DNA of 64,000 nucleotides from Actinomycetota bacterium (GTDB taxonomy: Bacteria; Actinomycetota; Actinomycetes; Actinomycetales; Microbacteriaceae): assembly GCA_030838475.1 (NCBI GenBank), contig JAUZFP010000123.1, positions 1-64,000 of the forward strand, in the 5' to 3' direction. A model generated the notes under the pieces. It was given only the letters and a program-made list of their open reading frames with translations, did no database searches and was not told where the DNA came from. Below, piece by piece: positions 7,659-17,011 of the stretch. The position numbers and the translations under genes are program-made. The number at the start of each line of letters is the position of its first letter. Position 1 is the first letter of the stretch.

Positions 7659-9308
7659 TCACGGACTGCCCAGCAGATCGCGCATTCCGGTGTCCAGCGT
7701 TGCGACGGTGGCGTCGGCCGCGGTCATCCGTTCGCGCGCGGTTCCCGCGGTGCTCGAGGCGTCGATATAGACCTTGAGCTTGGGTTCTGTTCCACTCGGG
7801 CGCACCACAATCCTGGAGCCGTCGGTCAGCCAGATCCTGAGGATGTCGTTCGGTGGGAACTCCTCGAATCCGCCCGCGAAATCATCGACCCGGTCGACCG
7901 CGATCCCGCCGATTTCCCGGGGCGGCGCAGCGCGCAGGCCGTTCATGATGCGCGGGATCTCCGGGAGGTCCGTGAAGCGCAGCGAAATCTGGGACGACGA
8001 GAACGCACCGAATTGGTCCGCGAAGTCGGCGGCGTGGTCGGCAAGCGTCTTGCCCGCCGCCTTCAGCTCAGATGCCAGTGTGAGGATGTCCAGGGCCGCC
8101 GAGATTCCATCCTTGTCGCGCAGGACGTCGGGATCGACGAGGTATCCGAGAGCCTCCTCGAATCCGAAGACCAGGTTCGGGGCGCGCGAAATCCACTTGA
8201 AGCCGGTCAGCGTCTCGACGTGATCGAGACCGCCGGCCGCCGCGATCGCGGCAAGCCCCGGACTGCTGACGATCGAGCAGGCGAGCGTACCGCTCGCGCT
8301 TCGCTGTGCGGCCCGCCAGCCGAGGATCAGGCCGACCTCGTTACCGCTGAGCCGACGCCAGCCGTCACCGTCGCGCACTCCCACCGCAAGTCGGTCGGCG
8401 TCAGGGTCGTTGGCGATGACAAGCTCGGCGTCGGTGGCCGCTGCACGGGCGAACGCCAAATCGAGCGCGCCCGGCTCCTCCGGGTTGGGGAATGCCACGG
8501 TCGGAAAGGTGGGATCGGGTTGGAGCTGTTCGGCAACAACGGCCGGTTCGTCGAATCCCGCCGCGGTCAGGACGCGGCTCGCCGTCTCCCACCCAACACC
8601 GTGCATGGCCGTGTAGACGAGTCGGAGCTGCGCCGACGCGGACCCGAGTTTCACCGTCTCGGCGACGTACGCGTCGAGAACCTCCTCGCCCGCCACCCGA
8701 TAATCGCTCGATCGCGGCAGACCCAGAATGCTGCCAGCGGCGACGGTGAGGATGCGTTCCGCGATTTCACCGTCGGACGGCGGCACGATCTGCGAGCCGG
8801 CATCGTTGCCGCCGAGATACACCTTGTAGCCGTTGTCGGTCGCCGGGTTGTGGCTGGCCGTTACCATCACCCCGGCACTCGCACCAAGGTTGCGAACGGC
8901 GAAGGCGAGCACCGGCGTTGGGAGCAGGCGCGGCAGCAGGGTCGCGGCGACGCCCGCTCCCGCCATGATCTCCGCGGTGTCGATGGCGAACACGCGGGAA
9001 TTCTTGCGCCCGTCGTAGCCGATCACGATCGACGGGCCGTCCTCGCGAGAGACGAGGAACGCGGCGAGGCCGGCGGCAGCCTGAATTACGAGCACCCGGT
9101 TCATCCGGTTTGGGCCCGCTCCGATGACGCCGCGCAGGCCGGCCGTGCCGAACTCGAGCCGCGCCGAGAACCGGTCCTCGAGGTCGGCGAGCGCCGCGTC
9201 CGATCCGCTCTCCGCCGCGCCGATCAGCGCGGCCAGCTCGGCGAGCGTCTCGTCATCCGGATCCTGCGCGAGCCACGCCTTAGCCGCCGGAATCAGCTCC
9301 GCTGTCAC
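7659..9308 (-). CDS. Phospho-sugar mutase (PGM2/PmmB-like), possible phosphopentomutase
   Basis: This 549-residue member of the alpha-D-phosphohexomutase superfamily has all four active-site loops. These are the phosphoserine loop VMVTASHNPATDNG (residues ~135-148), the metal loop IANDPDADRLAVG (~297-309), the sugar loop GFEEALGYLVDP (~379-390) and the phosphate-binding RPSGTEPKLKVY (~506-517). Its GTG start overlaps the PNP stop (GTGA at 9305-9308), so the two are coupled. The M. tuberculosis equivalent next to deoD is annotated pmmB. PGM2-type enzymes can act on (deoxy)ribose-1-phosphate. Since the neighbours release pentose-1-phosphates, a phosphopentomutase role is a reasonable inference. 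Mannose or glucose phosphate cannot be excluded. Confidence 0.88.
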   Translation of the reverse strand: MTAELIPAAKAWLAQDPDDETLAELAALIGAAESGSDAALADLEDRFSARLEFGTAGLRGVIGAGPNRMNRVLVIQAAAGLAAFLVSREDGPSIVIGYDGRKNSRVFAIDTAEIMAGAGVAATLLPRLLPTPVLAFAVRNLGASAGVMVTASHNPATDNGYKVYLGGNDAGSQIVPPSDGEIAERILTVAAGSILGLPRSSDYRVAGEEVLDAYVAETVKLGSASAQLRLVYTAMHGVGWETASRVLTAAGFDEPAVVAEQLQPDPTFPTVAFPNPEEPGALDLAFARAAATDAELVIANDPDADRLAVGVRDGDGWRRLSGNEVGLILGWRAAQRSASGTLACSIVSSPGLAAIAAAGGLDHVETLTGFKWISRAPNLVFGFEEALGYLVDPDVLRDKDGISAALDILTLASELKAAGKTLADHAADFADQFGAFSSSQISLRFTDLPEIPRIMNGLRAAPPREIGGIAVDRVDDFAGGFEEFPPNDILRIWLTDGSRIVVRPSGTEPKLKVYIDASSTAGTARERMTAADATVATLDTGMRDLLGSP

Positions 9309-10138
9309 AGCAGTTCGACGATCTTCGCGAGCAGTGCGCTGATGACAGGCTCCGCATCCTTCCCGGCCTGAATGACTTCGGCGTGGCTCAGCGGGGTCTT
9401 TTGGATGCCCGCGGCCAGGTTCGTGATGAGCGACAGCCCCAGGATTTCCATGCCCGCCTGGCGCGCGGCAATCGCCTCGAGGGCCGTCGACATGCCGACG
9501 ATGTGGCCACCGATGATCCTGGCCATCTGCACCTCGGCCGGCGTCTCGTAGTGCGGTCCGCGGTTCTGCACGTACACGCCCTCGTCGAGAGTCGCGTCGA
9601 CGGTGCGGGCCAGCGCGCGGAGCCTCGCCGAGTAGAGGTCGGTGAGGTCGATGAAGGTCGCACCCTCGAGCGGTGAGTCGGCGGTCAGGTTGATGTGGTC
9701 GCTGATCAGCACGGGAGTTCCCGGCGTCCAGATTTCCCGGATGCCGCCGGCCCCGTTAGTCAGGATCATCGTCTTCGCGCCTGTGGCCGCGGCGGTCCGC
9801 ACGCTGTGCACGACGCGCCGGACACCGTGTCCCTCGTAGTAGTGAGTGCGGGCACCGATCACGAGCGCGCGCTTGCCGCTCGGCAGTTCGATCGAGCGAA
9901 TGGTGCCGACGTGACCGGCGAGAGCCGGGGCGCTGAATCCGGTGATCTCGGATGCCGGGACTGTCGCGGTCGTCGCGCCGATCAGGTCGGCGGCCTTCGC
10001 CCATCCGCTTCCGAGGGTCAGGGCGATGTCATGGGATTCGACTCCGGTGCGAACAGCTATTTCGGCTGCCGCTTGCGAGGCAATCTCGAACGGATCGACC
10101 TGCGGGTCATCGAGGACGTTGTCTGTCGGCGTTGGCAT
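9305..10138 (-). CDS. punA: Purine-nucleoside phosphorylase, trimeric type
   Basis: This 277-residue enzyme cleaves inosine and guanosine with phosphate, giving base and ribose-1-phosphate. It belongs to the PNP/MTAP trimeric class. Motifs are LTLGSGWAKAADLIG near residue 40 (phosphate loop), GARTHYYEGHG (~96-106), ILTNGAGGIRE (~125-135) and MSTALEAIAARQAGMEILGL (~210-229), with the conserved Glu and Met of the substrate pocket and TNLAAG after it. It begins at an ATG with a clear short leader and is coupled to the phosphomutase downstream. With adenosine deaminase it handles adenosine through inosine. Confidence 0.93.
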   Translation of the reverse strand: MPTPTDNVLDDPQVDPFEIASQAAAEIAVRTGVESHDIALTLGSGWAKAADLIGATTATVPASEITGFSAPALAGHVGTIRSIELPSGKRALVIGARTHYYEGHGVRRVVHSVRTAAATGAKTMILTNGAGGIREIWTPGTPVLISDHINLTADSPLEGATFIDLTDLYSARLRALARTVDATLDEGVYVQNRGPHYETPAEVQMARIIGGHIVGMSTALEAIAARQAGMEILGLSLITNLAAGIQKTPLSHAEVIQAGKDAEPVISALLAKIVELL

Positions 10139-10147
10139 CCATCCACT

Positions 10148-10582
10148 TTAGGGTGTCGACTCCACCACCGACTTGAGGCCCTCGAGCATTTGCTTCCAGT
10201 TCGCGGCAGAGTGCTCAGCCTCCGCCTCGCTGGCGTTGTTGTCCTGGGTCAGCACCACCTCCGTCGCGCCGTCCTTCGCCGTCAAGGTGTAGGCGATCTC
10301 GTGATAGTTCTCCGGGACATCCGGCTTCCCACCGAGCGGGCTGAAGTGGGTTGAACGGAGCAGCTCCGGCGGACGGATCTCGAGGATCGTGCCGTGATCC
10401 TCATACTTCTTGCCCTCGTACTCGCCCGCGTACGTGATCGTGCTGCCGGGCATCCAATCGCTCGTCACGGTGCTGCCAAACATGTACCGCGTGATCAGCT
10501 CGGGATCCGTGAGCGCGGCCCAGACCCGCTCCCTCCCGGCGTCGATCGTCACGTTCGCCGTCGCGATCCAGTTTTCTGGCAT
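10148..10582 (-). CDS. AHSA1/SRPBCC-domain protein
   Basis: This 144-residue single-domain protein has an AHSA1-type START-like fold. It opens with ATANVTIDAGRERVWAALTD, the usual first strand and helix, then STVTSDWMPGSTITY and a C-terminal amphipathic helix, WKQMLEGLKSVVE. The start at 10582 is preferred over a frame running to 10765 because the family begins here, GGGAG lies about 10 bases upstream, and the longer frame would cover the lpdA start region. The gene lies 9 bases after the PNP start on the same strand. Ligand and role are unknown; proteins of this family bind small hydrophobic molecules or act as Hsp90 co-factors. Confidence 0.85.
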   Translation of the reverse strand: MPENWIATANVTIDAGRERVWAALTDPELITRYMFGSTVTSDWMPGSTITYAGEYEGKKYEDHGTILEIRPPELLRSTHFSPLGGKPDVPENYHEIAYTLTAKDGATEVVLTQDNNASEAEAEHSAANWKQMLEGLKSVVESTP

Positions 10583-10680
10583 CCGCTCTGCTCCCTTGTT
10601 TGCTCCTCCCAGCTTGCCCCGGGTGGAGACGGAATGCACCCGTGTTGGCGGGGGCTCGCGCGACAGAGGACAATTGCGGT

Positions 10681-12117
10681 ATGGCCTATGAGTTCGAGCG
10701 CAAGCAACGCATCGCGATCGTGGGTGGGGGACCGGGCGGGTACGAGGCCGCCCTGGCCGGCGCACAGTTGGGCGCTGAGGTGACCCTCGTCGAGCGGACC
10801 GGCGTCGGCGGTTCGGCCGTGCTGACGGATGTGGTTCCGTCCAAGACGCTCATCGCCACGGCCGAGGCGGCCAAAAACATCGGCGAAGCCGCGGACCTCG
10901 GCGTGCAGTTCTTTACGCGCGGCGAAAATGGGCGACCGGTTCGCCCCGAGGTGACCGTCAACTTTGCCGCGGTCAACGAGCGGCTGCTGCGGCTCGCCCG
11001 GCAGCAGTCCGAGGACATGAAGTCGCAGCTGATCAAGACCGGCGTCCGGATCGTGCAGGGCGAGGGCCGGCTCGACGGCCCCAACCGCGTCGTCGTCTCG
11101 ACCGGTGCAGGCAGCAAGGGCACCGACTTCGACGAGATCGACGCAGACACCATCGTCGTGTCGGTCGGGGCACGGCCTCGCACACTCAAGACGGCAATGC
11201 CGGACGGCGAGCGCATTCTGACCTGGACGCAGCTCTACACGCTCGACCAGGCACCCGAACACCTGATCGTCGTCGGTTCCGGTGTGACCGGTGCCGAATT
11301 CGCGTCGGCCTACGTCAACCTGGGTTCCAAGGTGACGCTCATTTCGAGCCGCGATCAGGTGCTGCCCAACGAGGATGCCGACGCCGCGCGCGTCCTCGAG
11401 GACGTCTTCACCCGGGCCGGGATGACCGTCCTGAACAAAAGCCGCGCCGACTCGGTCAAGCGCACCAAGACGGGTGTCGTCGCGACGCTCGCCGACGGGC
11501 GCACCGTCGAGGGCAGCCACTGCCTCCTCGCGGTCGGATCGCTGCCCAACACGGAGAACATCGGCCTCGTGGAGGCGGGAGTTCAGCTCACCGAGAGCGG
11601 GCACATCCGGGTCAACCGCGTCGCGCGCACCTCGATGCCATCGATCTATGCGGCCGGGGACTGCAGCGACTTCCTGCCGCTCGCATCCGTCGCCTCCATG
11701 CAGGGACGCACGGCCGTCTTCCATGCGATGGGCGACGCCGTGAACCCGACCGAGCTGCGCAACATCACCTCGAACATCTTCACCAATCCGGAGATCGCGA
11801 ACGTCGGCTGGACGCAGAAGCAGATCGAGGACGGCATCGCCCAGGGGGAGATCTACAAGCTGCCGCTGGCATCCAACCCGCGGGCAAAGATGATGGGGCT
11901 CAAGGACGGCTTCGTGAAGCTGTTCGCACGGACCGGGTCGGGCACGGTCATCGGCGGCGTCATCGTCGCGCCGCGCGCATCCGAGCTCATCCTGCCGATC
12001 GCGCTCGCCGTCGAGCACCGTCTGACGGTCGACCAACTCGCCCGCGCGTTCTCGGTCTACCCGTCCCTCACGGGCAGCATCACCGACGCCGCACGCGCGA
12101 TGCACATCGTCAACTAG
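10681..12117 (+). CDS. lpdA: NAD(P)H-quinone reductase, LpdA type (disulfide-less lipoamide dehydrogenase homologue)
   Basis: This 478-residue flavoprotein has the FAD loop IAIVGGGPGGYEAALAGAQL (residues ~11-30), an NAD(P)-binding loop IVVGSGVTGAEFASAYVNLG around 197-216, and the second FAD motif MPSIYAAGDCSDF near 320. Where lipoamide dehydrogenase has the redox CxxxxC, this protein reads GVGGSAVLTDVVPSKTL with no cysteine, so disulfide chemistry is impossible. The same lack is known for M. tuberculosis LpdA (Rv3303c), a quinone reductase, which also lies near PNP. The upstream frame to 10600 is rejected because the FAD loop begins right after the 10681 ATG. A palindromic repeat follows the stop by 6 bases. 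Confidence 0.9.
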   Translation: MAYEFERKQRIAIVGGGPGGYEAALAGAQLGAEVTLVERTGVGGSAVLTDVVPSKTLIATAEAAKNIGEAADLGVQFFTRGENGRPVRPEVTVNFAAVNERLLRLARQQSEDMKSQLIKTGVRIVQGEGRLDGPNRVVVSTGAGSKGTDFDEIDADTIVVSVGARPRTLKTAMPDGERILTWTQLYTLDQAPEHLIVVGSGVTGAEFASAYVNLGSKVTLISSRDQVLPNEDADAARVLEDVFTRAGMTVLNKSRADSVKRTKTGVVATLADGRTVEGSHCLLAVGSLPNTENIGLVEAGVQLTESGHIRVNRVARTSMPSIYAAGDCSDFLPLASVASMQGRTAVFHAMGDAVNPTELRNITSNIFTNPEIANVGWTQKQIEDGIAQGEIYKLPLASNPRAKMMGLKDGFVKLFARTGSGTVIGGVIVAPRASELILPIALAVEHRLTVDQLARAFSVYPSLTGSITDAARAMHIVN

Positions 12118-12123
12118 CCTGCT

Positions 12124-12174
12124 GCACTTTGTTGACCCCGCGGTTTCTATAACCCCTGCGTGGTCAACAAACTG
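12124..12174. repeat. Palindromic repeat, left copy (inverted relative to the right copy)
   Basis: The arms TTTGTTGACC (12128-12137) and GGTCAACAAA (12162-12171) form a 10-bp stem around 24 bases. Reverse-complemented, the element matches the copy at 13243-13294 at all but about five of the 48 best-aligned positions, including the asymmetric centre AACCCCTGCG. It begins 6 bases after the lpdA stop and could act as its terminator. The two copies form inverted ends around the second DUF559/AbiEi-like gene. Confidence 0.85.
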
Positions 12175-12266
12175 GTCGTCTCCGCAGCAATTCACGCCTG
12201 CTGAAGCGATCCACAGAACGCCAGGAAAGCGCCCCGTCGTAGTCATTCGCCTTACACAGTGGGTGG

Positions 12267-13223
12267 ATGCTCAATCCTGCCACTCTGGAATGGATCGATT
12301 CCATCATCTTCAGCCGCAACATCGTCAGCCCTGGGGAACGAAACGTATTTTTCAATCGGGTGAAACTGGGCGAATTCATTTCCCTGCGCCGGGGAGCGTA
12401 CGTGAGTGCCGCCGAATGGAATGCGCTGGATCGCGACGATCGGCACCGTCTCCGAATCAAGGCCGCGGTGGCTTATGCCGATCGCGACTTCGTCGTGTCT
12501 CACCAGTCCGCCGTCGCGATGTGGCGCCTTCCGTGGATCGGGCCGAGAACAACGGCGACCCACGTCCTCTCAGATTTCACCACCGGCGGGAGGTCGTCCA
12601 GAGTTCTCGTTCGACACAATGTTGGAGTTCCCGAACGGATAGAACGAATTGACGGACTTCGAGTCACGTCGATTGCCCGCACGGTGGCGGATGTCCTGTG
12701 CGATTCGTCGTTCGAGCAGTCTGTCGTGGTGGCGGATGCGGCGCTCCACCGCTCGGGATTGATCATCGAGGGGATGCCCGACTTCTCGGTATCGCTCAGT
12801 GAGATTCGCGCCGAGCTCAGCAATGTCAACCTGCGACACGGAACCGCTCGCGCGACGCGCGCGATCGAATTCGCAGACGGCGCATCCGAGAGTCCGGGCG
12901 AATCGCTGAGCCGTGTCAATATTGCTCTCGCGCATCTGACCGCTCCTCAGCTTCAGGCCCGGCTCGTCGGAGCAAGCGGTCGTCAATGGTTCGTGGACTT
13001 CTGGTGGCCGAAGTTCAACGTCATTGGTGAGTTCGATGGTGAGGCGAAGTACCGCGACCCCAGATTTCTGCGTGGGCGCACGCCAGAGCGGGCTCTTCTG
13101 GACGAGAAGGATCGCGAAGATGACCTCCGCGCGGCAGGTCATGCCATGAGCCGGTGGGGCTGGAAGGTCGCCGACTCGATGGCAGCGCTGCGCGATCAAC
13201 TCGTTCACGCGGGCGTGCGTTGA
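12267..13223 (+). CDS. AbiEi-like / DUF559 (PD-(D/E)XK nuclease-fold) protein 2
   Basis: This 318-residue protein has the same architecture as 4252-5142. A winged-helix-like N-terminus (EFISLRRGAYVSAAEWNALD, residues ~31-50) is followed by a middle domain with VVSHQSAVAMWRLPW, and then by a DUF559 nuclease-like domain from about residue 215. There QWFVDFWWPKFNVIGEFDGE supplies Asp and Glu-x-Asp, and EKDREDDLRAAGHAMSRWGW gives the last helix and strand. The GGGTGG before the ATG may be a weak ribosome site. It is alone on its strand between lpdA and the carboxylase gene and is bracketed by palindromic repeats. No partner toxin is visible. Biochemical function is unknown. Confidence 0.75.
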   Translation: MLNPATLEWIDSIIFSRNIVSPGERNVFFNRVKLGEFISLRRGAYVSAAEWNALDRDDRHRLRIKAAVAYADRDFVVSHQSAVAMWRLPWIGPRTTATHVLSDFTTGGRSSRVLVRHNVGVPERIERIDGLRVTSIARTVADVLCDSSFEQSVVVADAALHRSGLIIEGMPDFSVSLSEIRAELSNVNLRHGTARATRAIEFADGASESPGESLSRVNIALAHLTAPQLQARLVGASGRQWFVDFWWPKFNVIGEFDGEAKYRDPRFLRGRTPERALLDEKDREDDLRAAGHAMSRWGWKVADSMAALRDQLVHAGVR

Positions 13224-13242
13224 ACTGAGCGGACCCGACGCC

Positions 13243-13294
13243 GCACTTTGTTGACCGCGCAGGGGTTACAGGGACCGCGCGGTCAACAAAGTGC
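13243..13294. repeat. Palindromic repeat, right copy; 18-bp perfect stem
   Basis: The arms GCACTTTGTTGACCGCGC (13243-13260) and GCGCGGTCAACAAAGTGC (13277-13294) are perfectly complementary over 18 bp around a 16-base loop. It lies 19 bases after the stop of the DUF559 gene and 6 bases beyond the carboxylase stop on the other strand. It could therefore serve as a bidirectional terminator. Its partner at 12124-12174 is inverted and partly decayed. Confidence 0.88.
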
Positions 13295-13300
13295 TGCGGG

Positions 13301-15055
<1,755 letters not shown>

Positions 15056-15134
15056 AATCATCCAGCCTATTGGGGTTCGAGGGGGTCGCTTTTGGCGAGA
15101 GCTCACAAAAAGAGTGACGAGCCTCTGCCGATGC

Positions 15135-15767
15135 CTACAACGGACGGTTCCAGAGATCGGTCCAGGTGACGTCGAATTCGAGCAGGAGTTCGCGCACGAG
15201 CGCGAGCGAGAGACCGACGACGGCGTGCGGATCGCCGCGCACCTCGCTGATGAATGCGCCGCCGAGGCTGTCGATGGTGAACGCACCGGCGACCTCGAGC
15301 GGTTCGCCGGTCGCGATGTACGCGTCGATCTCGGCGTCGGTGATGGATGCGGCGAACCGCACGGCCGCCGTAGATACCCCGCCCACGGCGCCACCGGGCG
15401 TGCCAGCTCGATGGTCGATCAGCCAGTGCCCGGAGTGCAGCTGCCCCTCGCGGCCACGCTGCGCCAGCCAGCGTTCGCGCGCGATCTCGGGCAGGTGTGG
15501 TTTGCCGTAGGTGACCCCGTCGAGTTCGAAGGCCGAGTCGCCGCCGAGGATGAACCCGTCGAGCGGCTGGCCATCGACGAGGCGCCCGACCACGGCCTCG
15601 GACTTGAACCGCGCAAGGAGCAGCACCATCTCGGGCGCGGTGAGCGGTCCGGCCGCGGCGACCGCGGCCTCCTCGTCCACTCCGCTCGACAGCAGCACCG
15701 GCTCGATGCCCGCAGCTCGAAGGGTCGCAAGACGGGCCGGCGACGTCGAGGCCAGATACAGGCGCAC
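15135..15767 (-). CDS. maf: Maf-type nucleotide pyrophosphatase
   Basis: This 210-residue Maf/Ham1-fold house-cleaning enzyme hydrolyses non-canonical or excess nucleoside triphosphates. It opens with the family motif [19 protein letters not shown] (residues 3-21), the usual S-x-S-P-R-R with the second arginine shifted. It then has the acidic [18 protein letters not shown] (~73-90) and [13 protein letters not shown] (~162-174). The GTG start has TAGGAG 7 bases upstream. It is divergent from the TRAM methyltransferase with only 20 bases between start codons. The position between accA3 and accE/accD matches the M. tuberculosis order. Confidence 0.93.
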   Translation of the reverse strand: MRLYLASTSPARLATLRAAGIEPVLLSSGVDEEAAVAAAGPLTAPEMVLLLARFKSEAVVGRLVDGQPLDGFILGGDSAFELDGVTYGKPHLPEIARERWLAQRGREGQLHSGHWLIDHRAGTPGGAVGGVSTAAVRFAASITDAEIDAYIATGEPLEVAGAFTIDSLGGAFISEVRGDPHAVVGLSLALVRELLLEFDVTWTDLWNRPL

Positions 15768-15787
15768 GGTACTCCTAGGCTTGACGG

Positions 15788-16999
15788 GTGGGAGAAATGC
15801 TCGGTAGAGAACTCGATCTCGAGGTTACCAACGTCGCGCACGGCGGGATCTCCGTCGCGCGGCATGACGGGCGAGTGATCTTCGTCTCGGACGCCATCCC
15901 GGGCGAGACGGTCCGTGCCCGCATCACGGAGGACTCGAAGAAGTCCTTCTGGCGCGCGGACACCGTGAGCGTGATCTCTCCCAGCGAGTTCCGCCAGCCG
16001 CACGTCTGGTCGGCCGCCGGCATCGATCGAGACCCTCGCGACCGCCCGGGCGGTGCAGAATTCGGGCACATCCGCATCGACCATCAGCGCGAGCTGAAGC
16101 GCCAGGTGCTCGCGGATTCGCTGAAGCGCATGGCGGGCGTCGAGTCGAATGTTGCGGTCGAGGCGCTTCCGGGAAGAGAAGACGGCACGGGATGGCGCAC
16201 TCGGGTGCGCCTGCAGGTGGACGCCGACGGGCGGCCGGGCCCGTTCGCGGCGCGATCCCACCGGGTGATCGGGGTGACCGATCTGCCCCTCGCTACCGCC
16301 GCGGTGCAGGAGGCGGCGCCGCTCGGCCAGCGTTTCCCGGGTGAGGAACACATCGAGGTGATCGAACCATCCTCTGGCGGCGCGCGGCTCATCGTCGGTC
16401 GGCAGAAGCCGATGGTTATCCGCGAACTCGTGGGGGAGCGGGAGTTCCGAGTGGATGACGGCGGATTCTGGCAGGTGCACCGCGCCGCAGCCGAGACGCT
16501 GACGTCCGCGGTCCAGGCGGCGATCGACGACGCACTGTTCGACCCGCGTGCCAACAACCTCGATCTCTACGGCGGCGTCGGCCTGCTGGCCGCCGCGGTC
16601 GGAGATCGTTTTGGGTCGACGACGAGGATCACGACGGTCGAGAGCGACCCGCGCGCGACCGAGCACGCGGGTGAGAACCTCAGCGACTGGCTTGGGGCGC
16701 GCGCGGTAACGGCACGAGTCGAGCGCTGGATCACCCAACTCGCCGCATCGGGCGAGCGGCTTGAATCGGCGACGGTCATCCTCGACCCGCCGCGGGCGGG
16801 CGCCGGTAAGGATGTGGTCGCCGCGCTGTCGACTCTCCGGCCGGCGCAGGTTGTCTATGTCGCCTGCGATCCGGTTGCCCTCGCCCGGGACGTCGGGTTG
16901 TTCCGTGAGCGCGGCTACGAACTGGCCGAGCTCAGGGCGTTCGATCTGTTTCCTAACACCCACCACGTCGAGGCGGTCGCGAGGCTCATCCGCGGGTAG
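15788..16999 (+). CDS. TRAM-domain class I RNA methyltransferase (TrmA/RumA family)
   Basis: This SAM-dependent enzyme methylates C5 of a uridine in tRNA or rRNA. The N-terminal TRAM domain (residues ~5-60) reads LDLEVTNVAHGGISVARHDG. Further on, FWQVHRAAAETL, LDLYGGVGLLAA (SAM loop), TVESDPRATEHAGEN and LDPPRAGAGKDVV lead to the catalytic cysteine in QVVYVACDPVALARDVGL (~365-382). The iron-sulfur cysteines of true RumA are not present. The start is uncertain: GTG at 15788 gives 403 residues; an ATG at 15797 has GGGAG only 2 bases before it. Substrate position (tRNA m5U54 or rRNA) cannot be decided here. Confidence 0.9.
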   Translation: MGEMLGRELDLEVTNVAHGGISVARHDGRVIFVSDAIPGETVRARITEDSKKSFWRADTVSVISPSEFRQPHVWSAAGIDRDPRDRPGGAEFGHIRIDHQRELKRQVLADSLKRMAGVESNVAVEALPGREDGTGWRTRVRLQVDADGRPGPFAARSHRVIGVTDLPLATAAVQEAAPLGQRFPGEEHIEVIEPSSGGARLIVGRQKPMVIRELVGEREFRVDDGGFWQVHRAAAETLTSAVQAAIDDALFDPRANNLDLYGGVGLLAAAVGDRFGSTTRITTVESDPRATEHAGENLSDWLGARAVTARVERWITQLAASGERLESATVILDPPRAGAGKDVVAALSTLRPAQVVYVACDPVALARDVGLFRERGYELAELRAFDLFPNTHHVEAVARLIRG

Positions 17000-17011
17000 C
17001 GGCCAGCGGCA

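Noticed and set aside
8013-9371. 452-residue plus-strand frame over the phosphomutase
   Set aside because: It is an Arg-rich antisense shadow of a gene with all four mutase motifs.
15788-16999. Calling the methyltransferase RumA/RlmD outright
   Set aside because: The iron-sulfur cysteine set of RlmD is absent, so only the wider TrmA/RumA family is supported.
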